Source: Ochromonas danica
Taxonomy: Eukaryota; Sar; Chrysophyceae; Chromulinales; Chromulinaceae
Assembly: GCA_015146655.1 (NCBI GenBank)
Contig: VKHL01000009.1
Coordinates: forward strand, 186,001-250,000
Length of the DNA: 64,000 nucleotides
Direction of reading: 5' to 3'
The notes beneath the pieces were generated by a model. That model was not told the DNA's origin, did not search any database, and was given only the letters and a program-made list of their open reading frames with translations. Shown one piece after another: positions 56,063-64,000 of the stretch. How positions within the stretch are numbered: position 1 is the stretch's first letter; each line of letters starts with the position of its first letter. A program made the translations under genes and the position numbers.

Positions 56063-57031
56063 TTAGTCATAGTACTCCTTGACAGAGATTTTTCTGCCAT
56101 CCAGTTCGCGCTCGTTGAGTAAAACGATCGCATTTGTGGCTGAGTTTACGTCAGCGAATTCCACCACACCACTGCCAGTACTTCTGCCTCGAGCATTCAT
56201 CTTGACCGCAGCAGTCAACACGCGTCCAGCCTGAGAGAAGAACTGGAGGAGTGAAGCATCGGTGGTGTCCCAAGACAAAGATTTGACAAACACTTTATTT
56301 GGCACCAGTACACGACCGGCTTTGGCGTCGATAGGGGATCTTTCCAATTCATCAGAAGAGTCCTCCTGGACTTTTCTATCCTCTCGACAGCTGATGGAGC
56401 GACCACCCAACTCAGTGCCATCAAACTGGGCAATAGCTCTGGCAGCCTCTGCAACATTGGAGTATTCCACCACGCCACAACCGACAGAGACAACCTTTCC
56501 ACGGCGAGTCTTCTTCAAAATGGTAGCTTTAACCACCTTGCCTGCTCGGCCAAAATAGGTGGCCAGTTCAGCATCAGTGGTGGACCAAGGCAGTCCAGAG
56601 ACATAGACAGAGCGTACAGGATTGGCGGGGTCCGCAATATAGCTACTTTTCTCATCCAAAATTCTTCCTCTAACCACAAAGATTGAATTTTTTTCGCTCG
56701 TCAAGCTCAAATGATCGTCCAACTAGAAGGAAGAAAATGAAGGAAAATAATACCTCTTGGACAGTTGCGCCACAGCGCTGTTCTTGGAGACTTCCTCCAA
56801 AACAGCTTGCAAGCGAGCAATACCCGAAGCAGGAATTAAGACAGTCTTTCTAAGAGTCCCTTTTCTTTCACTTAGCTTCAAGTAAGTTCCGCTAGCATTT
56901 CTGCGAAGGTCGACAAAAATGTCCTTGTTTTCGATCCTGTACAAAAGATGTTTAATCTCAAGATTAATTAGCTGAATCACCCTTCCATACCTTAGCATAG
57001 TGCCAAAAAGGTCCTCATCACTTGCACTCAT
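56063..57031 (-). CDS. PUR-alpha-like domain fused to two RRMs
   Basis: Three exons (56991..57031, 56754..56936, 56063..56705) with very short introns of 54 and 48 nt give 288 residues; phases agree. Residues ~13-70 form a PUR repeat (IENKDIFVDLRRNASGTYLK, then VLIPASGIARLQAVLEEV), a single-stranded nucleic-acid-binding unit. Two RNA-recognition motifs follow: SVYVSGLPWSTTDAELATYF with RGKVVSVGCGVVEY, and KVFVKSLSWDTTDASLLQFF with GSGVVEF. The gene is probably an RNA/ssDNA-binding protein. Only one PUR repeat is present, whereas PUR proteins usually carry two or three. The second intron uses a TTTGAG acceptor, which is weak but required by the frame. Confidence 0.82.
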
Positions 57032-57758
57032 CTCTTCACCCGCCCAAAAGGTCAATCAAATACAAACTACAAGGTGGAAATCACTTCAATTGGTTTGCTT
57101 TAGCCTTGGGGCGGTCGTGATGGACTGCAGGGACGCTTCCGGGAAGACCACGCCTCCCCACACACCCACTACCACAGATGTGAAGTTAAAAGAATGTGAA
57201 GTTAAAAGGACACAAAAGACTCCCCATTAAACCGTTTCTTCTCCAACAAAACAAACGCGATTTTCGAATCTTGGCAAGTTCCAGAGTTTGCACTCTGATC
57301 TGGTGGATAACAAAAACACAATCAAATCCCATCCTCTCTTCTTGTCTTCTCTCTCTTAGTTTGATATCTATTTTGTTAGGGAAGGTTATTGAGAAATAGC
57401 TAGCGGTAAATAAGAAAAAATGAAAGAATGGGATAATCAAAAATGCACAGTTTTTATCATTACAAAAATTTGCAATTCAATTTGATCTTCCCCTGACCTG
57501 GTACTACTGCTGTATCTCTTTTCCTCTTCACGTTTGTTGTGCTTGCTTTAACAAAAAATAATGATCAAAGGACAAAGAAGTGCAGTCGTAGTTGTTTTCA
57601 TCACCGCCTATGACTGCACTTCTTTGTCTTTTGATCATATTTTAAACTTTAAACTTGTCATCCTAAAGGGCTATAACGTTATTTTGCACAATAGCAATAA
57701 TAGTGTCTTGTTGTTATTTATATATAGTGAATTCAAAGCATCTTCCAAGACTTAACCT
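57032..57758. other. Intergenic region with a hairpin
   Basis: About 0.7 kb. Besides the hairpin at 57561..57638 only short unsupported frames are seen. Confidence 0.5.
57561..57638. repeat. Imperfect hairpin, 31-bp arms
   Basis: Arms 57561..57591 and 57608..57638 pair at 29 of 31 positions around a 16-nt loop. Both mismatches would form G-U pairs in one of the two transcripts. No gene overlaps it. Confidence 0.9.
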
Positions 57759-57914
57759 CAACTCAACCACTATCATTACCTCATAAGCTTTAACGTCCTC
57801 TTTCACTTCTTAGCCTTGGTTGTACTAATATAGCAGAGAACTGTGTGGCCCAAACAAGGAGGGGGAGTGAGAAGATAGTGGAAAATAGATATAAAGAAAG
57901 CACTTACCATTATT
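57759..57914 (-). repeat. Inverted repeat arm A (LSm6 3' end)
   Basis: 156 bp matching the reverse complement of 58348..58503 at all but two positions, without gaps. It contains the last codons of LSm6 exon 1, its 67-nt intron, the final exon and about 45 bp of downstream DNA. Confidence 0.95.
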
Positions 57915-58147
57915 GCCACGAATAAAACAGTCAACATGCTTGTTCTTGAGTTGGCCATCAACATATTCCTCAGTCTCTTCCATGATGGCAATGTTCATGA
58001 AGTCGTCCAGACGCAGCACGCCCTTGTAAAGTTTTAGGTCACCCTCCCGAATGCAGCTTCACCACCACAGGCTTGCCTATTACCTGCTTTAAAAACTCTA
58101 TAGGGCTCTTCTTTAGCCCTAAGCTCTTTGTTTCAGTCGTTGTCTCT
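57803..58147 (-). pseudogene. LSM6: LSm6 (U6 snRNA-associated Sm-like) gene, 5' end lost and frame broken
   Basis: The coding pieces read FLKQVIGKPVVVKLHSGG, then in another frame LKLYKGVLRLDDFMNIA, EETEEYVDGQLKNK and CFIRGNN, and across a 67-nt intron (57841..57907) VLCYISTTKAKK. This is the complete Sm1-Sm2 fold of LSm6, part of the LSm1-7 and LSm2-8 rings for mRNA decay and U6 RNA. Two problems: an in-frame TGA followed by C near 58040, where +1 shift restores the frame, and no start codon, because the 5' side runs directly into a copied piece of the NHL gene. Sequence conservation is otherwise excellent, so the damage is recent or one base is a sequencing error. An intact LSm6 should exist elsewhere. 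Confidence 0.8.
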
Positions 58148-58327
58148 TCTGTTTGTTGCTGACCATTCCGCCTATTCGCTTATCCGATATGTGAACTTCT
58201 CGAGTTCGTCTGTTGCGACTTATGCTGGATGTCGCGGCAGTATGTCGATGAATTACGACGGCGTTGTTGCAACCGCGATCGCTCTAAACGCTATTTCGCA
58301 TATATGTGGCGATGAGAAAGGGAATCT
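58148..58327 (+). pseudogene. 180-bp copy of NHL gene fragment
   Basis: This segment is identical as far as I can read to 60403..60582 inside the NHL-repeat gene downstream, in the same orientation. It has no start or stop context of its own and lies between the two arms of the LSm6 inverted repeat. Confidence 0.95.
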
Positions 58328-58347
58328 CTTCCAGGGTGACAGAAGAG

Positions 58348-58503
58348 AATAATGGTAAGTGCTTTCTTTATATCTATTTTCCACCATCTTCTCACTCCCC
58401 CTCCTTGTTTGGGCCACACAGTTCTCTGCTATATTAGTACAACCAAGGCTAAGAAGTGAAAGAGGACGTTAAAGCTGATGAGGTAATGATAGTGGTTGAG
58501 TTG
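58348..58503 (+). repeat. Inverted repeat arm B (second LSm6 3' end)
   Basis: A plus-strand copy of the LSm6 splice donor, intron, last exon (stop included) and some downstream DNA, facing arm A. The spacer of 433 bp holds LSm6 exon 1 and the NHL fragment. Confidence 0.95.
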
Positions 58504-58621
58504 GGATTGACAGCTTCGATTATTATTGTGCCGCGGTGGAAATAGTCTGAGAGGTTTGTTGTTGTCTTTGATGAAGAAGAATCGCCGGAATTCAATTCTA
58601 GAATCGCTTTGATCTCATCAA

Positions 58622-61600
58622 ATGAGGAGTACTATGCTTGTCGGTGATTATTTTTGTCTGTTTATTCTTTCTTTCATATTCTATTCCAGGAAAACATATG
58701 CTGGTGTGAATTATTCAGTTTCTACAGTTCTGGGAGTGACAGACAAGACCATCTCAGAGTTGAATGCTATAGAAAACATAAACTCTCCTGCGCTTCCAAT
58801 GGGAGTGGCCACTTTGACTTCACCTCAGGCTTACCATTTTGTGGGCACAACAGGAAGTTATTATATTGCTGATTCGCAATATATTCGCAAATATGATCAA
58901 GCGACAGGGCTGTTGTCAATCTATGCTGGTGGGGGTGGCTCCCTCTCCAACAGCGTCACCAGAATGGTTGCAAAGCTTCATGATGTACGTGGAATAACTG
59001 GGGATACGTTAGGCAATATCTACTATAGCGAGTATCAATTGTGTGTAGTTAAAATGATCTATGCGACAACTGGTCGAGTGCAGACCATTGCAGGGAGGAT
59101 GAACAATTGCACGTATGACCCAAATGCGCGAGTTACCCTGAGTTCTCCTCTGGGGATCTTTTACTCCCCGCTATTCCATAAAATATATATAGCTGAGTCT
59201 GGTGCTCATACTGTCAGAGCGCTGGACTTGACCACCGGATCGGCTTCTATCGTCCTCGGTGAAGGGGGTATTGCTGGAGCAAGTATCCAATATCCTCTCT
59301 CCACGCAGTTGTATGATGTAGTGCAAGTCTATGTTGACTCTAGGGGGCGACTCTATTCTATGGAAAAAGGCGGAAACCGCATCCTCAGGTCGACTTTGGG
59401 AAGCGATGGCTTGGCTAACTCCTCACTTACAGTCGAGCTTATGGTCGGAGGTTCGGGTCCAAGTAACGATGGCAGCCCTGCTAATCAAACTTCAATTATG
59501 GACCCTATTTGCTTTGGGGTGGATAGTCAAGATAATATCTTTCTCGTCGAAAACGGCAACTCGATTCGTCGAGTACTTTCTCACACAGGGTTGATCGAAA
59601 CCATCAGCGATAGTTCAGCTTCTTTGCTTTTATCGGGTGTTTCTCTTCGCAGTCTTGGCCTGGTATATGTCCACTCCTGCACTATTGATACTAATGGCAG
59701 CTTTGTCTTTGCTTCATCAGACAACTACAACCCATTGTTTGCTCTGTGGAGCGTAAAAAGTCCAACCACCAGCGATCCTCTGGTTTATAGTATTAATAGC
59801 TATGTTGGTGGTGTTGAACGACCCGCAAATTACTTAGAACTTAGTCGTCCACCAGACATTTGGATCGACCAACACAACAACCTTTTCGTTAGCGACGCTA
59901 TTGGCAATGTCATTCACAAAGTTGAAGTTTACAGAGGATTAACTTCAATCTATGCTGGCGCGAAGAACTCTCAGGGAGGTACATATACGGGTTCCAATTC
60001 ACTTGCCACAATGTCTCTCCTGTCGAGACCTCTCGATGTGGTTGGTGATCTACACGGAAATCTATACATCAATGATGTAGGAAACACTATCGTCCGAAAA
60101 GTTGTATCTGATACGGGCATTTTAATTGACCTGGTAGGTTCAATTGGGGTAAGTTGTGATGGAAGTTGGTCAACAGATTCTACTGGAGCCGCGGCAGTTC
60201 TCTGTCAAGTCACAGCCTTGGCCATAGATGCTGCTAGGAATATTCTTTACATTGCGGAAGGAAGCTTTGTGAGAAAGTATGACATAGGCTCAGATCTGTT
60301 GCAAACTGTTGTTGGGAATGATCAGGCAGGTGATCTGGACGGTGCCATTGCCGTCAGCACTTTCTCCAACATTGTTGATATGTGGGTGGACTCAGCCAGT
60401 AATCTGTTTGTTGCTGACCATTCCGCCTATTCGCTTATCCGATATGTGAACTTCTCGAGTTCGTCTGTTGCGACTTATGCTGGATGTCGCGGCAGTATGT
60501 CGATGAATTACGACGGCGTTGTTGCAACCGCGATCGCTCTAAACGCTATTTCGCATATATGTGGCGATGAGAAAGGGAATCTTTTCTTTGTTGATCTTTC
60601 CTTTGGAGTGAGAATGATCGATTCAATCACGAGAAATGTCTCTTCGGTGGTGGGAAACAAGACTCTTTCTGAGGGAGAGTCTGAGTTTGTACCTCCAACA
60701 AATGCCATCGGCTGGCCTGGAGCATGCAGTGTTGATTTGCATGGTAACCTTTACTTTGCTGAGAATGTCTCTTCATGGGACATTATTAGAGTGAGGGAAA
60801 AGTCGATTATCACGATGCCAACCTCTAGACCTTCTTCTACCCCAACCTCCCAACCTACTGAGATCAATTTAGGCCCTCTGACTATTATTCATACCTATGG
60901 AGGTTATACGAGCAGCTCCTTCGACAGTAGAGGTGATGGTGGACCTTCCCAATACGCGGCCATTAGCACTCCGCGAGGCATCACACAAGATAGCACAGGA
61001 GATATTTACTTTGCTGAAGGCACAAACATTCGTAAGATATTTGCCAGCAATAATACTATAATTACCCTTGCGGGAGGTGGAGAGTCTTTCAACGACCACA
61101 TATCTGGTACATTGACTGCAATTCGCACGGCATATGGCATCGCTGTGGACGGAGCTGGTGTTGTCTATTATTCGGATGCTGACGACAACAAGGTTCGCAT
61201 AATTTTGACGAATCAAACGGTAGTCACTATTGCTGGGAATGGAACTGCTGGGTTCTCGGGAGATGAGGGCCCTGCAACTTCTGCAATGTTGAATAACCCA
61301 CAGGGCATCTTTTACCATGCTTCCTCCCACTCTCTCTTCATAGCAGATAGTGGTAATTGTTTGATTCGCAAAGTAGAATTGGACCAAATGGTCATCAAAA
61401 CCTTTGCAGGCAATGGGACTTGTTCCGCTCCAACGAACAATGTTTCTGCATTGCTGGCAACCAGTATCGGTCAGCCAATTGGTATTTGGATTGATAGTCT
61501 CGGTGATTTGTATTTCACCGAGAACAGCGGTTGTGGGGTTCACAAGATTATTTCTTCTTCCAATTGGATTATTCGTATTGCAGGCAGTGGAAGTTGTATT

Positions 61601-64000
61601 TATAATGGTGTGACTGAAGGACCTATAACATCTGTTTCCATTGCAAGATGGCTCGCAATCACCGGTGATAATCACGGCAATATCTTTGCATCTGGAGGTG
61701 GTCTAAATGGCGTTCGTGTCATCAACACCACCAATAACACGATGACCCTCTTGACTGCCTCATCCACAAGCAGTTTGCTTCTTGCTAGCGATTATCCAGT
61801 CAAGTTTGTGAGATCGGGAGCAGCTTATGGCTGTCATTACGATAACCAAAGAAATACTTTGCTCGCAACAGATTCTATTAACAACATGGTATGGAAAGTT
61901 GATATGAAAACGCAACGCATTTATTCTGTTGTGGGTTTTATTAACAATGTGATTGTCTATCCAGCCACTAGCGTCTCCATGACATCTGTGATATATTTGT
62001 GGATGGACACAAATGATGCAATTTATTTGAGTGATCAAGATCGGCATCAAGTGTTGAAGCTGACCAAAACAGTCGGAGATTCACAACAAGCCTCGTTATC
62101 AATTGTAGCAGGTGCAGGACTGAGTGGATATAATGGAGATAATCAATTAGCAACCTTGGCGGCCTTGAATACGCCGAAAGGCATCTGTGGGGATAACGTG
62201 GGAAATCTATATGTTGCTGAGCAAGGTGGTTACCGTATTCGCAAACTCTATCCCAATCAAACAATAACCACAATCGCTGGAACAGGCATTGGGTGCACAG
62301 ATCCAAGTCCAACAACCTTCACCGGACCTGCAACATCTCTCCATTTATGTGGGATAAGAGCTATTACCATCGATCGCAATGGCAGCAGTCTATATTTTGT
62401 GGATCGTATGTATATGATTAGAATGGTGGACTTGTTTGATGGCAGCACCATAACTATAGCAGGCAGCAGTGCGGCGGGTTTGATGGTCAACGTCCCCCCT
62501 ATAGAAGCTGTCTATGGCGAAATAAATGATGTTTGGATGGACAATATGAATCGATTATTTGTTTCTGACGCATCAAATTCTGTGGTTCATTTGATTGATT
62601 TTGAGGCCAACAAATCCTCCATCTTTGTTGGAGTGCCAGGACAAAGTAACTACAATGGAGAAGGCTGGCCATCAACATTGGCGCATCTTAGCAATCCTGG
62701 CGGATTATGTGGAGATTCTATCGGCAACATCTTCGTCCCTAATTTGGTGAATGGCGGAGGTTTGATGGTAGTTGGGCACCACACCAATCGCCTCTACACT
62801 TTCTCTGGAAACCATCTTGCTGGATTAGGAGGTGAATTTGTATCCGCCACCTCGGCTTCTACAGGTTATGTGTACAAATGTGTCGCAGATAGAAATGGAG
62901 GTATCTATTACACAGAGGGTAGTACAACTATAGGAAATCGTGTGCGATATGTGAATGTTGTATATCCTACATCGGCACCCTCCAGTCCTCCTGCACCAAT
63001 TTTCACCAGAAAGGTAAAGACTGTGGGTGGTTTTACTCGGACGTTCTATAATGTCAACAGAGGTGATGGTGGTCCTTTGAGTGAAGCTATTCTGTATAAT
63101 CCAATTGGAGTATATATTGATACTTCTAATAATATGTATATTGCCGAATTTAACTACCTACGAGTGGTCAATGGTACAACCAACATCATAAGCACTCTAG
63201 CTGGTGGCGGAAGCTCTTCAGCTAGTGGTATTTCTGGCCAGAATGTTATCATCTTGTCTGCCTATGGGGTAGCAGGTGACGAAAACGGAAACATCTTCTT
63301 CAGTGATCGTGGCCGTAATCAAATACTCGCCTACCGGCCTTCTACTCAACTTGTCTATGCTATCGCCGGTGAGTATGGAGTGAGTGGTTATAATGGCGAT
63401 TCTGACCTTGCCATTTATGCTCACCTTAATACACCTTGCGGTCTCTTTTATCACCCTAAGAAAGGGTATCTGTACTTTGTCGATCGAGTCAATGCTGTCA
63501 TTCGATATATTGATGTGCGGAACACATCAAAGATCTATACATTGAACCTTGTCTTCCCCGCGCAGATTGCTCCAGCTTCTCTTAGTGGACCGCTCGACAT
63601 TTGGGTGGATGTTTCCAAAGATTTGCTATTTGTTACGGATACAGCTTTTCCTCGAATCTTGAGAGTTGATCTCCTCACATCTAATGTTACCACATTCGCT
63701 GGAACTGGCAGTAACACCGTGTCAGCTCTAATTGAGGGAGTGATGGCAAATCAGACTGCTATCACTTTTGCGAAGGCCATTTGCGGAGACGCCCAGGGAA
63801 ATATCTACTTTGGTCAACAGAGTAATAGTGGGTATTACGGCGTTGATCCGAATGGGAAGCTCTTCAGAGCGGCTGGAATGAGGTTGAATATCCTTCTAGC
63901 ATCAAATATCTCTGCAAGAGAAGTCTTCATCGGTAGCAACAGTGGCGGCTGTAAAGTGGACCAAATTGGTAACTTGATTATTACTGATGCAACGAGCAGT
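58622..64000 (+). CDS. Giant secreted NHL-repeat protein (3' end outside window)
   Basis: A single open frame of at least 1,793 codons runs from ATG 58622 (or 58634) to the window edge. A signal peptide (YFCLFILSFIFYS) is followed by many NHL/YWTD-like blades: each repeats IYIADSGN-IRKV-type strands with AGNGTAGFSGD-like loops, as in KIYIAESGAHTVRALDLTTG, LFIADSGNCLIRKVELD and LYVAEQGGYRIRKLYPN. These fold as beta-propellers that bind proteins or sugars. PTSRPSSTPTSQPT and YPTSAPSSPPAP linkers split the array into at least three propeller blocks, a style common in diatom and chrysophyte secreted proteins. Numerous N-x-S/T sites fit secretion. There is no intron in the part seen. A possible splice at 58689 is unnecessary, since the frame is open through it. 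Function unknown; cell-surface or matrix role inferred. Confidence 0.85.
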   Translation, partial: MRSTMLVGDYFCLFILSFIFYSRKTYAGVNYSVSTVLGVTDKTISELNAIENINSPALPMGVATLTSPQAYHFVGTTGSYYIADSQYIRKYDQATGLLSIYAGGGGSLSNSVTRMVAKLHDVRGITGDTLGNIYYSEYQLCVVKMIYATTGRVQTIAGRMNNCTYDPNARVTLSSPLGIFYSPLFHKIYIAESGAHTVRALDLTTGSASIVLGEGGIAGASIQYPLSTQLYDVVQVYVDSRGRLYSMEKGGNRILRSTLGSDGLANSSLTVELMVGGSGPSNDGSPANQTSIMDPICFGVDSQDNIFLVENGNSIRRVLSHTGLIETISDSSASLLLSGVSLRSLGLVYVHSCTIDTNGSFVFASSDNYNPLFALWSVKSPTTSDPLVYSINSYVGGVERPANYLELSRPPDIWIDQHNNLFVSDAIGNVIHKVEVYRGLTSIYAGAKNSQGGTYTGSNSLATMSLLSRPLDVVGDLHGNLYINDVGNTIVRKVVSDTGILIDLVGSIGVSCDGSWSTDSTGAAAVLCQVTALAIDAARNILYIAEGSFVRKYDIGSDLLQTVVGNDQAGDLDGAIAVSTFSNIVDMWVDSASNLFVADHSAYSLIRYVNFSSSSVATYAGCRGSMSMNYDGVVATAIALNAISHICGDEKGNLFFVDLSFGVRMIDSITRNVSSVVGNKTLSEGESEFVPPTNAIGWPGACSVDLHGNLYFAENVSSWDIIRVREKSIITMPTSRPSSTPTSQPTEINLGPLTIIHTYGGYTSSSFDSRGDGGPSQYAAISTPRGITQDSTGDIYFAEGTNIRKIFASNNTIITLAGGGESFNDHISGTLTAIRTAYGIAVDGAGVVYYSDADDNKVRIILTNQTVVTIAGNGTAGFSGDEGPATSAMLNNPQGIFYHASSHSLFIADSGNCLIRKVELDQMVIKTFAGNGTCSAPTNNVSALLATSIGQPIGIWIDSLGDLYFTENSGCGVHKIISSSNWIIRIAGSGSCIYNGVTEGPITSVSIARWLAITGDNHGNIFASGGGLNGVRVINTTNNTMTLLTASSTSSLLLASDYPVKFVRSGAAYGCHYDNQRNTLLATDSINNMVWKVDMKTQRIYSVVGFINNVIVYPATSVSMTSVIYLWMDTNDAIYLSDQDRHQVLKLTKTVGDSQQASLSIVAGAGLSGYNGDNQLATLAALNTPKGICGDNVGNLYVAEQGGYRIRKLYPNQTITTIAGTGIGCTDPSPTTFTGPATSLHLCGIRAITIDRNGSSLYFVDRMYMIRMVDLFDGSTITIAGSSAAGLMVNVPPIEAVYGEINDVWMDNMNRLFVSDASNSVVHLIDFEANKSSIFVGVPGQSNYNGEGWPSTLAHLSNPGGLCGDSIGNIFVPNLVNGGGLMVVGHHTNRLYTFSGNHLAGLGGEFVSATSASTGYVYKCVADRNGGIYYTEGSTTIGNRVRYVNVVYPTSAPSSPPAPIFTRKVKTVGGFTRTFYNVNRGDGGPLSEAILYNPIGVYIDTSNNMYIAEFNYLRVVNGTTNIISTLAGGGSSSASGISGQNVIILSAYGVAGDENGNIFFSDRGRNQILAYRPSTQLVYAIAGEYGVSGYNGDSDLAIYAHLNTPCGLFYHPKKGYLYFVDRVNAVIRYIDVRNTSKIYTLNLVFPAQIAPASLSGPLDIWVDVSKDLLFVTDTAFPRILRVDLLTSNVTTFAGTGSNTVSALIEGVMANQTAITFAKAICGDAQGNIYFGQQSNSGYYGVDPNGKLFRAAGMRLNILLASNISAREVFIGSNSGGCKVDQIGNLIITDATSS

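Noticed and set aside
57561-57755. 64-codon frame starting in the 57.56-kb hairpin
   Set aside because: Its first third is one hairpin arm, loop and other arm; no homology or splice support.
58654-58872. 72-codon plus-strand frame at the start of the NHL gene
   Set aside because: It is out of frame with the long NHL reading frame that covers it.

Overview
The window is nuclear DNA from a eukaryote with a compact genome. It holds about two dozen protein genes on both strands, mostly with short GT-AG introns (48-147 nt) and small intergenic gaps. The best fit is a flagellated, photosynthetic stramenopile (ochrophyte alga). The evidence is a gamma-tocopherol-methyltransferase-type enzyme whose N-terminus is a signal peptide followed by an 'AF-HAP' stretch (the ochrophyte plastid-import pattern), a CEP104-type ciliary tip protein, a dynein heavy chain fragment, and large secreted proteins with PTSxPT-type linkers. 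The species cannot be named from sequence alone. Many open frames here begin at TTG, CTG or GTG, so starts were re-chosen at ATG and exon joins were accepted only where splice sites and phase agree.

Layout. 0-8 kb: a partial leucine-rich-repeat gene (minus), a P-loop NTPase with a mitochondrial-like leader (plus), a GH172/DUF2961 protein (minus) and a CRIB-containing PAK-like kinase (plus). 8.3-18.2 kb: one six-exon gene (minus) for a ~3,196-residue coiled-coil, acidic protein ending in a pseudokinase. 18.6-26.2 kb: a duplicated 5' piece of a cytochrome P450 gene, a CEP104-like gene, an intronless Crinkler/RHS-like NTPase-nuclease gene (minus) and the complete P450 (plus). 27.6-30.4 kb: chaperonin CCT7 and a CoA-type Nudix hydrolase. 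31-34 kb: two almost identical secreted methyltransferase-like genes. 34.4-41.7 kb: an NTF2/SnoaL-like protein, HPPD, an M48 peptidase, ribosome-biogenesis factor BRX1 and a second LRR protein. 41.9-48.5 kb: a 2,069-residue secreted protein with Cys-rich, Calx-beta, PA14 and filamin-like domains. 48.7-51.5 kb: a third methyltransferase-like paralogue and the tocopherol methyltransferase.

51.5-58.6 kb is the structurally odd part. It has a 53-bp palindrome, a perfect 60-bp inverted repeat with a 5-nt loop, a dynein heavy chain fragment, a PIF1 helicase with HRDC domain and an organelle-type leader, a PUR-alpha/RRM fusion, a third hairpin, and a 156-bp inverted duplication of the 3' end of an LSm6 gene. 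The inverted duplication encloses a 180-bp piece copied from the neighbouring NHL gene. 58.6-64 kb: a very large secreted NHL-repeat protein, still open at the right edge.

Functional links: HPPD (homogentisate synthesis) and the tocopherol/quinone methyltransferase belong to the same plastoquinone/tocopherol pathway. CEP104 and the dynein fragment fit a flagellated cell. The filamin/PA14 protein, the NHL protein and the three methyltransferase-like proteins all look secreted. No rRNA, tRNA, CRISPR, retroelement or virus-like element was recognised.
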